The notes under the pieces were generated by a model. The model was not told the origin of the DNA. It saw nothing but the letters and a program-made list of their open reading frames with translations, and ran no database searches. Shown here in pieces: positions 27,415 to 36,578 of a stretch of DNA of 64,000 bases. This DNA comes from Gramella sp. AN32 (GTDB lineage Bacteria; Bacteroidota; Bacteroidia; Flavobacteriales; Flavobacteriaceae), in NCBI RefSeq assembly GCF_023718305.1, contig NZ_QEYO01000002.1, forward strand, positions 360,980 through 424,979, written 5' to 3'. Position 1 is the stretch's first letter, and each line of letters begins with the position of its first letter. The translations under genes were made by a program, and so were the position numbers.

Positions 27415-28176
27415 ATGACGATTATTTCCTATAATGTTAACGGCATTCGCGCTGCTATTAGAAAAGGTTTTTTAGAATGGCTGCAACAGGCAAATCCTGA
27501 TATCATCCTTCTCCAGGAAACAAAAGCACATAAGGAGCAACTGGATCTTAAAGAAATTGAAGAAGCAGGCTATCCTTATCATTACTGGTTTTCAGCAGAT
27601 AAAAAAGGCTATAGCGGAGTGGCAATTTTAAGTAAAACTGAACCAAATCATGTTGAATACGGTACTTCCATCAATCATATGGATTTTGAAGGACGCTGCC
27701 TAAGAGCCGATTTTGATACTTTTTCGGTAATGAGTTTGTATCTGCCTTCGGGTACCAATATTAACCGGCTGGAATATAAGTTCAGGTTTATGGATGAATT
27801 TCAGCTTTATATCGATCAGTTAAAATTGGAAATTCCTAACCTTATTATTGGCGGCGATTATAATATTTGTCATCAACCTATAGATATCCACGATCCGGTT
27901 CGGCTTAAGACAGTTTCAGGATTTTTACCTGAAGAACGTGCCTGGATAGACGGCTTTATGAAAAGTGGGTTTATTGATTCTTTCCGTTACTTCAATCAGG
28001 AGCCGGACCAGTATTCCTGGTGGAGCTATCGTGCCAATGCCAGGAACAATAATAAAGGCTGGAGGATAGATTACAACCTGGTTTCAGAAACCCTGGAGGA
28101 CAGGCTCAAACGCGCAGTGATTCTTCCGCAGGTCTATCACAGCGATCATTGCCCTGTGCTTGTTGAGATCGAATAA
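27415..28176 (+). CDS. xth: Exodeoxyribonuclease III
   Basis: A 253-residue AP endonuclease/3'-5' exonuclease of base-excision repair. Motifs of the exonuclease III family: MTIISYNVNGIRAA (Asn metal/phosphate contact), ILLQETKAH (catalytic Glu), GGDYNICHQPIDIHDP, WIDGFMKSGFIDSFRY, YSWWSYRANARNNNKGWRID and the catalytic YHSDHCPV near the C-terminus. Full length for the family. The convergent kinase gene ends 8 bp downstream. Confidence 0.95.
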   Translation: MTIISYNVNGIRAAIRKGFLEWLQQANPDIILLQETKAHKEQLDLKEIEEAGYPYHYWFSADKKGYSGVAILSKTEPNHVEYGTSINHMDFEGRCLRADFDTFSVMSLYLPSGTNINRLEYKFRFMDEFQLYIDQLKLEIPNLIIGGDYNICHQPIDIHDPVRLKTVSGFLPEERAWIDGFMKSGFIDSFRYFNQEPDQYSWWSYRANARNNNKGWRIDYNLVSETLEDRLKRAVILPQVYHSDHCPVLVEIE

Positions 28177-28184
28177 TCCTCAAT

Positions 28185-29153
28185 TTAAGAATAGTGTTTT
28201 TTGATAATTGCTTCCGTATCGGCAAGATTTTTAAATACATCAAAAGTCTTTCCCTGCGTTCTTAAAGCCCCAAGGGTATTGGCAAATTGCGCGGCTTTCA
28301 CTTCATCATTATGCACGGCAAAGCCATAAGCAAGACCCCCAGCAAAAGAATCCCCACAACCCGTGGTATCGATCACTTCATTTACCGGAACTGAAGCGAT
28401 AAACTGTTTGTCCATTTTTCCGTTTTTCAGGGTATAGGCAACACAACCACGCGAATCGAGCGTTACATAAAGCACTTTTACCCCTTTTTCCAAAACATGG
28501 CCGGCGAAATCATCTAAATGGGACGTATCTTCTTCATCATAATTCCCCATTTCCTCCAGGGAATATTCATTTTTAAACCAGCAACACAGGGATTCTTCGA
28601 GGTTCATTTTCAGCACATCTATGTAGGGGAGCCACTCATCACGATCTGTCCAGAATTTCCTAATACGACTGCCGTTAAAATTCATGGCTGTGGTTGGGCC
28701 GTGCGCATCGAAAATGATGATCCCTTCGCTATGCTGCTTAATATACTGAAGCGTGCTTAGGGACACCTCAAAATCGGTAATAGGTACAAATACAAAGGCC
28801 TGGGCATCTAAATGTGGCTTAACATCTTCCGGAAGAATGGGATTCATAAAAGCAGTTTGCTTTTCCAGGCGGTTGTTCTGATCGATAAAATTAAGTTCGA
28901 TCACCGTCCCGCGATCCCTGCTGGAATCAATTCCGCTGAGGTCCACATTATCGTAATGCTGAAAAATTTGTGTAATTGCTTCATGGTCTTTTTTATGCAC
29001 ATGGGAGATCAAAGCGACTTTACCGGTTCCCTGCATCAGTTTAGCAAGCGCAATGGCCGGGTGCGTAGCACATCCGTATTTTTTTATGGTTTCATTTTTA
29101 TGCGTGAGAATCGTATCTCTGGGAATAGGTCCTAAAATGGCAATTTTGGTCAT
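28185..29153 (-). CDS. PfkB-family carbohydrate kinase
   Basis: A 322-residue ribokinase-fold sugar or nucleoside kinase. The C-terminal signature DTTGCGDSFAGGLAYGFA contains the catalytic Asp and anion hole; VLYVTLDSRGCVAY is the preceding strand. The N-terminus (TKIAILGPIPRDTILTHKNE) starts with the family's first strand but lacks the usual GG dipeptide. A segment rich in charged residues, YDEEDTSHLDD (about 205-215), sits before it. Substrate not assignable: ribose, fructose, adenosine and similar are all possible. TATATTTG at 29207-29214 on the minus strand could be its -7 box. Confidence 0.85.
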   Translation of the reverse strand: MTKIAILGPIPRDTILTHKNETIKKYGCATHPAIALAKLMQGTGKVALISHVHKKDHEAITQIFQHYDNVDLSGIDSSRDRGTVIELNFIDQNNRLEKQTAFMNPILPEDVKPHLDAQAFVFVPITDFEVSLSTLQYIKQHSEGIIIFDAHGPTTAMNFNGSRIRKFWTDRDEWLPYIDVLKMNLEESLCCWFKNEYSLEEMGNYDEEDTSHLDDFAGHVLEKGVKVLYVTLDSRGCVAYTLKNGKMDKQFIASVPVNEVIDTTGCGDSFAGGLAYGFAVHNDEVKAAQFANTLGALRTQGKTFDVFKNLADTEAIIKKHYS

Positions 29154-29298
29154 AGTAAAAAGAATAGGAAATTTCAGAAAATGATAAAATTCTGAATGCT
29201 TTATCTCAAATATATCAAAATTCCGGGAGGTTTTCCGTAAATATCTAATTTCATCTGAACTGCTGAAAACAGTTTATTTTGCTAATGGAATTCGGTTT

Positions 29299-29326
29299 TT
29301 GATTGAGATTATTAATGCTAACTTTG
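29299..29326 (+). promoter_or_regulatory. Promoter of the aldo/keto reductase gene
   Basis: TTTG ending at 29301, a 17-nt spacer, then TAACTTTG (29319-29326). The ATG at 29344/29347 follows after about 20 nt. Confidence 0.5.
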
Positions 29327-29346
29327 CGCCTCGAAAAAGAAAAATG

Positions 29347-30378
29347 ATGAAGTATACCACCTTACCTAATACCGATGTAAAAGTTAGTAAAATCTGCCTT
29401 GGCTCCATGACCTGGGGACAACAGAATACGGAAGCTGAAGGTCATGAACAAATGGATTACGCCCTGGAGCAGGGAATTAATTTTATAGATACGGCAGAAT
29501 TATACTCGGTTCCAGCTAATGCAAAAACACAGGGAAGTACCGAAAGGATTATTGGCACCTGGTTAAAAAAGACCGGAAATAGGGATAAAATAGTGCTGGC
29601 TTCCAAAATTGCCGGGCCTGCAAAAATGGCTGCACATATTCGCGAAAATATGGGTTTTCATAAGGAAGCTTTGCAGGATGCGATTGATAAAAGCCTGAAA
29701 AGGCTGAAAACCGATTATATCGATCTTTACCAATTGCACTGGCCGGAACGCAATACGAATTACTTCGGAAAAAGGGGCTATCAACACCAGGATGAAAGTT
29801 GGGAAGATAATTTCCGGGAGGTTTTAGAAAATCTGAAGGAATTTATCAAGCAGGGAAAAATACGATATATAGGACTCTCCAATGAATCTGCTTACGGATT
29901 GATGCGATTTCTGGAAGAAAGCAACAATGATCTGCCTCGCGTGGTAACGGTTCAAAATCCTTATAATTTGTTGAACCGAAAGGATGAAATTGGTTTAACT
30001 GAAATTCTCCATCGTGAACATGTGGGATTGTTTCCTTATTCTCCTTTGGGCATGGGCGTTCTCTCCGGAAAACATTTAAACGGAATTCAGAAAAACTCCA
30101 GACTGGATCTTTTTCCGCAGTATTCCAGGTATTCTAACGCACAGGCTACAGAAGCTACGAGAAGATATCAGCAACTTGCCAAAGAATATGATATGAGCTT
30201 AACGCATATGGCGCTGGCATTTGTGAATCAGCAGCCCTTTGTAACCAGTAATATTATTGGTGCGACCAGTATGGAACAATTGAGGGAAAATATTGCAAGT
30301 ATCGAGGTGACGCTTTCTAAAGAAATTTTGAATAAGATTGAAGAAATTCATGAAGCAATTCCAAATCCTGCACCTTAA
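29347..30378 (+). CDS. Tas-like aldo/keto reductase
   Basis: A 343-residue NADPH-dependent aldo/keto reductase with a TIM-barrel fold. The catalytic tetrad is visible: Asp48 (INFIDTAELY), Tyr53, Lys87 (LASKIAG) and His131 (YQLHWPERN). The C-terminal NADPH contacts are IIGATSMEQLRENIAS. The AELYSVPANAKTQGSTERIIG region matches E. coli Tas, whose in vivo substrate is unknown. Start at ATG 29347 or the adjacent ATG 29344. The stop overlaps the convergent M23 gene by 4 bp. Confidence 0.9.
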   Translation: MKYTTLPNTDVKVSKICLGSMTWGQQNTEAEGHEQMDYALEQGINFIDTAELYSVPANAKTQGSTERIIGTWLKKTGNRDKIVLASKIAGPAKMAAHIRENMGFHKEALQDAIDKSLKRLKTDYIDLYQLHWPERNTNYFGKRGYQHQDESWEDNFREVLENLKEFIKQGKIRYIGLSNESAYGLMRFLEESNNDLPRVVTVQNPYNLLNRKDEIGLTEILHREHVGLFPYSPLGMGVLSGKHLNGIQKNSRLDLFPQYSRYSNAQATEATRRYQQLAKEYDMSLTHMALAFVNQQPFVTSNIIGATSMEQLRENIASIEVTLSKEILNKIEEIHEAIPNPAP

Positions 30379-31535
30379 CCGGCAGGACCAACAAGACTTT
30401 GATGAATAAAAAGGGATTTGTCCAGACTATCGCGTACATGATACCAGTCTTCCACAATTCCCTGAACCCTTAATTTTTCACCATTTGTTCCATTTCTAAG
30501 GATTTTGGAATTCATGGTGGAAGGTTTGTTCCTGAAATTCGCTTTTGTAGAACCTACAACAAGCCTGTCTAAAATTGTTTGTGGATAAGGATCCTCTTGC
30601 AAGCTATCAGTTTTATAGACAAACCCCAGGGGATCGATCGCGCCTGTAGCACGTTTATAAATGCCAAAATGCAGATGCGATGGAGTTGTCCTTGCGTTGC
30701 CCGTGTTACCAACAAATCCCAACGTATCCCCGATTTTAACCCGACCGAGATTTGGCATTATACTGTCTAAATGTGCATAATATAACGACTGCCTTCTTCG
30801 AGAATCCCTAAGCCAAACCTGCTTCCCGCCAAGCCCTTTTTCTCCGGTAAATCCAACTCTGCCATTCACTGAGGCAACTACGGGAGTTCCTTTTTTGGCG
30901 AATATATCGATACCTTCATGGTTGCGTTCTCCACCGCCCCTGGCATCGCCCCAATAACTTCCAATATCCCCATTTTTCCCGTTTGCTACCGGAAAAATAT
31001 AGGCAGGGCTTTTCTGAACTTTTAAATGAAAAGGCGAGTGAGCTTCAATTTCAGGCTGAATTACAATCTTATATAAAGCATTTTCAGGAGCCTCAAAATT
31101 TAAAAATCTTTTTTCGGCTTTAGCCGATTCAATTTTATTAAAAGTTTTTTGCGCTCCATTCTGCTTATAAACATCCAGGAAAACAAGTGTATTTAGAGAA
31201 TCCAAATCCATTTCAATTTCCAGAACTTCGCCGGTCATCAAATACGTATTATAAGAATACACAGAAAAACTACGGGGTTGCAATTCACCGAATTCCTGGT
31301 AAGGCAATTCAATTTCAATATTATCACCTAAGGCTGTATCAATCCTGGAGATCCAGAGATTGTAAAGTTCTTCACTAATTTCATGCTCTTCACGATACTG
31401 TTCCTTTTCAGATAGGCCTTTAAGCGCGTTGGCTGCCTTTTCAATCTTTGAGCAGGAAGCAAAATTTAAAATCGCCAGGATGCTTAGTAAAAATGGAATT
31501 CGCATAATCAATCTGTAACGAGCTAGTTTTCGCAT
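30375..31535 (-). CDS. M23-family peptidase lipoprotein with SH3-like C-terminal domain
   Basis: About 386 residues. The signal peptide ends in the lipobox NFASC; ATG 31535 is annotated, but ATG 31505 gives a more typical signal peptide, MRIPFLLSILAILNFAS. The lytic metallopeptidase domain (about 190-310) has NHEGIDIFAKKGTPV (first His and Asp ligands), YYAHLDSI and HLHFG (remaining His ligands). All LytM/M23 zinc ligands are therefore present, consistent with peptidoglycan endopeptidase activity. The last about 60 residues (STKANFRNKPS, GEKLRVQGIVEDWYHVRD) look like a bacterial SH3 domain that may bind the wall. It follows radA on the same strand. Confidence 0.88.
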   Translation of the reverse strand: MRKLARYRLIMRIPFLLSILAILNFASCSKIEKAANALKGLSEKEQYREEHEISEELYNLWISRIDTALGDNIEIELPYQEFGELQPRSFSVYSYNTYLMTGEVLEIEMDLDSLNTLVFLDVYKQNGAQKTFNKIESAKAEKRFLNFEAPENALYKIVIQPEIEAHSPFHLKVQKSPAYIFPVANGKNGDIGSYWGDARGGGERNHEGIDIFAKKGTPVVASVNGRVGFTGEKGLGGKQVWLRDSRRRQSLYYAHLDSIMPNLGRVKIGDTLGFVGNTGNARTTPSHLHFGIYKRATGAIDPLGFVYKTDSLQEDPYPQTILDRLVVGSTKANFRNKPSTMNSKILRNGTNGEKLRVQGIVEDWYHVRDSLDKSLFIHQSLVGPAG

Positions 31536-31552
31536 CAATCATGCCATTATAG

Positions 31553-32914
31553 TTAAAAAAGATGACTTACCACGTCTTCAATTTTGGCGACCTTAATAAT
31601 TTCAATTTTGTAATTATTCTTCGGAAGTTTACTTTGCCTGGAGATCATAATTCTTGAGAAACCGAGTTTTTCAGCTTCCAGAATTCTTTGCTCAATTTTG
31701 GTAACCGGCCTAATTTCTCCGGCAAGGCCAACCTCTGCAGCAAAACAGGAATCTTTTAGAAGAGCGATATCTTCATTTGAGGATAAAATAGCGGCAATAA
31801 CTGCCAGATCGATTGCGGGATCGTCCACACTTATTCCGCCAGTGATATTTAAAAAAACATCTTTTGCACCAAGTCTAAAACCGGCCCTTTTTTCCAGAAC
31901 AGCCAGAAGCATATTCAGTCGTTTCGCGTTATAACCGGTAGTAGAACGTTGTGGCGTTCCATATACCGCAGTACTCACCAGCGCCTGAATTTCTATCATC
32001 AAAGGTCGCATTCCTTCCAGCGTAGAAGCAATGGCGGTGCCGCTAAGATCTTCCTCGGTTTTGGAAATTAAAATTTCTGAAGGATTGGAAACTTCGCGTA
32101 ACCCACTGCCCTGCATTTCATAAATGCCAAGTTCATGCGTGGAACCAAAACGGTTTTTGTGTGCTCGCAAAATCCTATAAACATGATTACGATCGCCTTC
32201 AAACTGAAGTACCGTATCTACCATATGTTCTAAAACTTTTGGACCGGCGATACTTCCTTCTTTGGTGATATGGCCAATAAGAATCACCGGAGTGTTGCTT
32301 TCCTTGGCAAATTTTATCAATTCTGAAGTGCATTCTCGAATTTGTGAAATACTGCCCGGGGAACTCTCAATATAATCGCTGTGCAGGGTTTGAATGGAAT
32401 CGACAATTACAACTTCTGGTGAAATCTCTTCAATCTGTCGGAAAATATTCTGGGTTTTGGTTTCAGTTAAAATATAGCAATTTGCGGGGTTGGGATTGAT
32501 GCGTTCCGCCCGCATTTTTATTTGCTGCTGACTTTCTTCCCCGGAAACGTATAAAACTTTGATATTAAGCTGAAGCGAAATTTGTAATAATAGCGTGCTC
32601 TTCCCAATCCCGGGCTCTCCACCAAGCAAGGTAAGGGATCCGGGAACGAGTCCGCCGCCCAGCACCCTGTCCAGTTCATTATTATTGGTTTTAATACGGT
32701 ACTGCGGTGTATTTTCGATCTCGGCGATCAATAAAGGTTTCGCCGCTTTCCTCGCTTCATTTTTGGCAGAAACTTTCCAGTCTTTAGGATCGGCTTTTTG
32801 TACAATTTCTTCAACAATCGTATTCCAGTCATCGCAGGAATTGCATTTTCCCTGCCATTTGGAGTATTGAGCTCCGCATTTTTGGCAATAATAAGCGGTC
32901 TTAACTTTAGCCAT
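31553..32914 (-). CDS. radA: DNA repair protein RadA
   Basis: A 453-residue RecA-like ATPase that processes recombination intermediates. The start is set at ATG 32914 (MAKVKTAYYCQKCG); the longer frame upstream lies in a repeat region. Features: an N-terminal C4 zinc finger (Cys10, 13, 24, 27), Walker A GGEPGIGKSTLLL, Walker B VVIVDSIQTL, the RadA signature KNRFGST and a C-terminal Lon-protease-like domain (ISVDDPAIDLAVIAAILSS). Full length. The M23 peptidase gene lies 17 bp downstream, so the two may be cotranscribed. Confidence 0.96.
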   Translation of the reverse strand: MAKVKTAYYCQKCGAQYSKWQGKCNSCDDWNTIVEEIVQKADPKDWKVSAKNEARKAAKPLLIAEIENTPQYRIKTNNNELDRVLGGGLVPGSLTLLGGEPGIGKSTLLLQISLQLNIKVLYVSGEESQQQIKMRAERINPNPANCYILTETKTQNIFRQIEEISPEVVIVDSIQTLHSDYIESSPGSISQIRECTSELIKFAKESNTPVILIGHITKEGSIAGPKVLEHMVDTVLQFEGDRNHVYRILRAHKNRFGSTHELGIYEMQGSGLREVSNPSEILISKTEEDLSGTAIASTLEGMRPLMIEIQALVSTAVYGTPQRSTTGYNAKRLNMLLAVLEKRAGFRLGAKDVFLNITGGISVDDPAIDLAVIAAILSSNEDIALLKDSCFAAEVGLAGEIRPVTKIEQRILEAEKLGFSRIMISRQSKLPKNNYKIEIIKVAKIEDVVSHLF

Positions 32915-32943
32915 AAAAACAAATCGATTTAATCTAAATAATT

Positions 32944-33046
32944 CCCCGATCCTTTTGTGTCGGGGTTTCCTCTTCACCTCTCCCTCGGGAGAGGTCGGAA
33001 CTGCTTTTTTGCCCAGAGGCTAAAATAACCCCGATGGCTATCGGGG
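32944..33046. repeat. Mosaic of small palindromic repeats upstream of radA
   Basis: Three hairpins in a row: CCCCGA/TCGGGG (32944-32965); CCTCTCCC-TC-GGGAGAGG (32977-32994), an 8-bp perfect stem; and CCCCGATGGCTATCGGGG (33029-33046), an 18-bp palindrome. Related pieces occur at 20387-20575 and 50400. No gene lies in 32915-33104. Confidence 0.65.
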
Positions 33047-33104
33047 GGCGAAATGCCCCTACGGCTTGCCTGGGGGATAGTCGGTTTTAAGAAATTTTAT
33101 ATTG

Positions 33105-34256
33105 CTAATAACCGAAATCTTTTTTGATTGCATCTGCTTTTTTGAGCATAAAATCACTGTCCAGAAAGGCAACTTTCTGCTGGCCATAAGCATTTTGATA
33201 GATGCGCATAGCGCGTTTCGGATTTCCCAGTTCTTCTTCATACCGGGCTTCAAAGAAAGTTCCCAACATGGTACCGGGAAACGAATCATAGGCCATTTTA
33301 TATAATGGTTTATACTCATCCCAACGCCGGGTTTTTTCAATAGCATTATAAATAGCCATAAAATCGCTTATACGAATAGGGATTTTTACACTGTATAGCT
33401 CTTCAATACTTTCATATTTATCCGCAAGGTATTCTGATGGGGATATTGACGTTTGTAATAAAATCTCGTTATAATCTTTTATACTGATTGGTCTATAAAT
33501 CTCAAACATTTGACCGATCGCAGAGGGGATTGCTTTTGCTACCAAAGAATAATGTGAGGCATCCTTAAAATTATCAAAATTGTAATCCAGATTTTCGTTG
33601 TCTATTTTACTCAAACTGGCGTCCAGATCAAGAATATTCTTTTTCAACTCCGGGATATCATTGCCACCGGTTGCCAGATAATACCATTTTTTTGACTGAC
33701 TTTTGGAAAGTGCATTTACCAGTCTATTGGACATTTCCGGGGCAAGGTCCGGGCTTATATTAATATATCCATCAAAAACCGGATTATCCTTTAGAAGATA
33801 ATAATTGATAAAATTGGAAGTAAAATCATGGCCAACGATAATTTTAAAATCGGCCGTGCGATATTTTTGATCCATGCTGGCCAAAAGCTCCATGCCTAAA
33901 AATTCAAAAAATTTCGCTCCTTTCTCTGCAGGTAAAAATTGTTTGTTGTCATAATTGGTGTCATCCATTCGTTTGCCCCCCTGTTTTATTCCCACCACAA
34001 TCATTTCAGGAGCTTCTTCCCAGTAAGAATAGTAGTCTACCATTCCGGCGACAGGTTCAAATAAATAATCACCGTCCAAAACAACCATCACCGGATAGTG
34101 TTTGTTGGTGTTTTCTTTATAATTTCTGGGTAATTGGATTTTTATCTGCCGGGCTTCTCCCAGCTTGGCAGAATTTATAGTCTCGTAGGTTACCTGCCCA
34201 TATTGTTGAAAGGGCAATAGCAACATTGCCACTATCATGGTGATAATGAGTTTCAT
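33105..34256 (-). CDS. Esterase-like alpha/beta-hydrolase with altered nucleophile
   Basis: A 383-residue exported protein. The start is set at ATG 34256, giving a signal peptide (MKLIITMIVAMLLLPFQQYGQ); the longer frame overlaps the next gene. Residues about 30-280 follow the putative-esterase (esterase D/Fes) fold: RQIKIQLPRNY, YPVMVVLDGDYLF, EMIVVGIKQ, then the nucleophile elbow IIVGHDFTSNF. Most family members have GHSxGG here; this protein has Asp144 where the catalytic Ser should be. A candidate His remains (DASHYSLV). The last about 100 residues look helical and TPR-like. It may be catalytically dead or use an Asp nucleophile. Confidence 0.7.
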   Translation of the reverse strand: MKLIITMIVAMLLLPFQQYGQVTYETINSAKLGEARQIKIQLPRNYKENTNKHYPVMVVLDGDYLFEPVAGMVDYYSYWEEAPEMIVVGIKQGGKRMDDTNYDNKQFLPAEKGAKFFEFLGMELLASMDQKYRTADFKIIVGHDFTSNFINYYLLKDNPVFDGYINISPDLAPEMSNRLVNALSKSQSKKWYYLATGGNDIPELKKNILDLDASLSKIDNENLDYNFDNFKDASHYSLVAKAIPSAIGQMFEIYRPISIKDYNEILLQTSISPSEYLADKYESIEELYSVKIPIRISDFMAIYNAIEKTRRWDEYKPLYKMAYDSFPGTMLGTFFEARYEEELGNPKRAMRIYQNAYGQQKVAFLDSDFMLKKADAIKKDFGY

Positions 34257-34293
34257 ATGTATTGGTTTAGATTCGGGTTTCCAAGATAAGAAA

Positions 34294-35259
34294 TTATTTC
34301 TTATTGTTATAGATAGGTAGCAATATGAATGCCAGACCGCCAAAAACCACAACAACTAAGGTTTGAGTGGCCCAGGAAATCCATCCAAAAGCTTCGGCAC
34401 CACTTTTATCCACCCCAAAGAAATAAAGGATGCTTCCCACGGCAACTGGGTAAACTCCAATACCGCCATTGGTGGCAGATACGGCAAAAGATCCCACGAC
34501 AAATGCCGCCATGATGATTCCGGCGGGAACATTCGAAGTTTCAGGAATACTATGCTTGATCACGAAAAACATCAAAACATAAAGAGACCAAATAAAGATG
34601 GTATGAAATATAAAGGGCCATTTATCTTTCATGTGAAAGATACTTTTCATCCCTTCTAGAAGTCCTTTGGCTAAAGATTTAATTTTCAGAAAAGGTTTCC
34701 ATGTAGATTTTTTTATGACGTTTAAGGCTAAAATACCCAAACTAATAGCCCCTATAAAAATCAGGAATGTGTTTAACGGCTGAATATTCTGATCCTGTAA
34801 ATATGCAAGAAGATCATCGGTTTGAAGAATTAAAGCCAATGCAACCACCAGCATTAAAATAATTAGATCTGCAACCCTTTCAGAAATGATGGTTCCAAAA
34901 CCTTTTTCGAAAGGCACTTTTTCGTAAGTCGCCAATGTTACTCCCCTTAAAATTTCTCCCGAGCGGGGTATTCCGAAGTTTGCTAAATATGCTACCATTA
35001 CTGCCATAAACCGGTTCAAAAACCGGGTCTTATAGCCCATTGGCTCTAATAAATATTTCCACCTGTAAGCTCTGGACATATGGGAAATTGTGCCCAGGAA
35101 AAATGAAAGCGCTATCCAGAATTTGTTTGCACTTTTAATACTACTCCATAAATTTTCCCTTTCCTGCGGGGTAGATGAGGATAATGAATACCAGATTAAA
35201 AAAATCCCCAAAGAAAGGGGGATTACTATTTTTAATATTTTTTTGAAACTTTTACTCAC
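34294..35259 (-). CDS. Flippase-like integral membrane protein (LPG synthase TM family)
   Basis: A 321-residue protein with about eight hydrophobic helices (LKIVIPLSLGIFLIWYSL, FWIALSFFLGTISHMSRAYRW, LADLIILMLVVALALIL and others). The SRAYRW and NFGIPRSGEILRG motifs are typical of the lysylphosphatidylglycerol-synthase TM (UPF0104) family, proposed lipid flippases. The start is GTG at 35259, immediately after the panD stop codon, so translation is likely coupled. In Bacteroidota it commonly follows panC-panD; no functional link to pantothenate is known to me. Confidence 0.85.
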   Translation of the reverse strand: MSKSFKKILKIVIPLSLGIFLIWYSLSSSTPQERENLWSSIKSANKFWIALSFFLGTISHMSRAYRWKYLLEPMGYKTRFLNRFMAVMVAYLANFGIPRSGEILRGVTLATYEKVPFEKGFGTIISERVADLIILMLVVALALILQTDDLLAYLQDQNIQPLNTFLIFIGAISLGILALNVIKKSTWKPFLKIKSLAKGLLEGMKSIFHMKDKWPFIFHTIFIWSLYVLMFFVIKHSIPETSNVPAGIIMAAFVVGSFAVSATNGGIGVYPVAVGSILYFFGVDKSGAEAFGWISWATQTLVVVVFGGLAFILLPIYNNKK

Positions 35260-35610
35260 TTAATTAAGCAGGTTGGTGGTTTCGTCTGGAAAAACCAGAG
35301 AAGGCTTAAATTTTTTGGCTTCTTCCATTTCCATGATCGCGTAAGATATAATGATCAAAACGTCGCCTTTCGCAACTTTTCTCGCAGCAGCACCATTTAA
35401 GGTGATTTCACCACTATTCCTTGGTCCCGGGATCACATAAGTTTCCAAACGTTCACCATTATTATTGTTTACGATCTGAACTTTTTCTCCTTCAATAATA
35501 TTGGCAGCTTCCATAAGATCTTCATCTATGGTAATGCTTCCAATATATTCCAGATCTGCGCCGGTAACCTTGACGCGATGAATTTTAGATTTTACTACGT
35601 GAATTTGCAT
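35260..35610 (-). CDS. panD: Aspartate 1-decarboxylase
   Basis: Pyruvoyl-dependent enzyme that makes beta-alanine for pantothenate, 116 residues. The self-processing site is Gly24-Ser25 in [14 protein letters not shown]; Ser25 becomes the pyruvoyl group. Other conserved parts are [20 protein letters not shown], the [14 protein letters not shown] segment and VLIIISYA. It lies 11 bp after panC. Confidence 0.96.
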   Translation of the reverse strand: MQIHVVKSKIHRVKVTGADLEYIGSITIDEDLMEAANIIEGEKVQIVNNNNGERLETYVIPGPRNSGEITLNGAAARKVAKGDVLIIISYAIMEMEEAKKFKPSLVFPDETTNLLN

Positions 35611-35621
35611 TTTAATTAAGT

Positions 35622-36467
35622 CTATAGAGCAATATTATCAATCAGTCGAATATCATCGGCATAAGCGGCGATAAAAGCCCTGTATTTTTCATTTTTCGAT
35701 TGGACTACTAATTTTTCAAGTGAGTTTTCATTGGCAATTTCAAAATATTCCAATTTCAGGTTTTTCTTATTCTTAAATTCCCTTTCTACCCATTTGCTTA
35801 TATATTTTGCACTTTTTGTGCCAAATAAATTTTTGACATCCTTGAGCGTTTTATATATAAAAGCTGCTTCGTTACGCTGGGCTGAAGTTAGACGTTCATT
35901 TCTTGAAGACCTTGCAAGTCCCGATTGCTCTCTCAGGATAGGACAACCAATGATTTCCACCGGAGAGGCAGTGATTTCAGTTAATTTACGAATGATCTGT
36001 AATTGCTGGTAATCTTTTTCCCCAAAGAATGCCCTATCTGGATTAACAATATCAAAGATCCGTTTCACTACAGTTCCAACTCCGTCAAAATGTCCGCTTC
36101 TAAATTTTCCTTCCATTACTTTTTCAAGCCCTTGGAATTCAAAATGTTCCGAAAAGATATTTTCTCCATATAATTCCTGCGGAGAAGGAGTGAACACCCA
36201 GATATCTTTCTTTAATGCTGAAATTAATAAAAGGTCGTTCTCAAGGGTTCTGGGATATTTATCCAAATCTTCGGGATTATCAAATTGTGTTGGGTTCACA
36301 AAAATTGTCACCACCACCTGATCACTTTGCTGTAAAGCAGTTTGGATAAGAGAAATATGGCCTTCGTGCAACGCACCCATGGTGGGCACTAATCCTAAGA
36401 TCAAATCATCAGATTTTGCCTTCTCGATCCTATCAATTAAAGGCCTCTTCTCTTTAAATACCTGCAC
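35622..36467 (-). CDS. panC: Pantoate--beta-alanine ligase
   Basis: ATP-dependent ligase for the last step of pantothenate synthesis, 281 residues. Motifs: [15 protein letters not shown] (nucleotide-binding HxGH), [18 protein letters not shown] and [15 protein letters not shown] (KMSKS-equivalent region). The start codon is GTG 36467 (MQVFKEKR). First gene of panC-panD-flippase; divergent from the glycogen-synthase-like gene. Confidence 0.96.
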   Translation of the reverse strand: MQVFKEKRPLIDRIEKAKSDDLILGLVPTMGALHEGHISLIQTALQQSDQVVVTIFVNPTQFDNPEDLDKYPRTLENDLLLISALKKDIWVFTPSPQELYGENIFSEHFEFQGLEKVMEGKFRSGHFDGVGTVVKRIFDIVNPDRAFFGEKDYQQLQIIRKLTEITASPVEIIGCPILREQSGLARSSRNERLTSAQRNEAAFIYKTLKDVKNLFGTKSAKYISKWVEREFKNKKNLKLEYFEIANENSLEKLVVQSKNEKYRAFIAAYADDIRLIDNIAL

Positions 36468-36529
36468 TTTATTATAAAATTAACAGCGTGCAAACTTAAG
36501 ATATCTCTGGCAATCTGCATAAATTTTTG

Positions 36530-36537
36530 TAATTTTG
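36530..36537 (+). promoter_or_regulatory. Candidate -7 box of the GT5-like operon
   Basis: TAATTTTG, exactly TAnnTTTG, 41 nt before ATG 36579; no clear TTG at the -33 position. Confidence 0.4.
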
Positions 36538-36578
36538 CGTGTTTTTTATTTCGAAACGCAACCTAAAGTAAAGAATTT

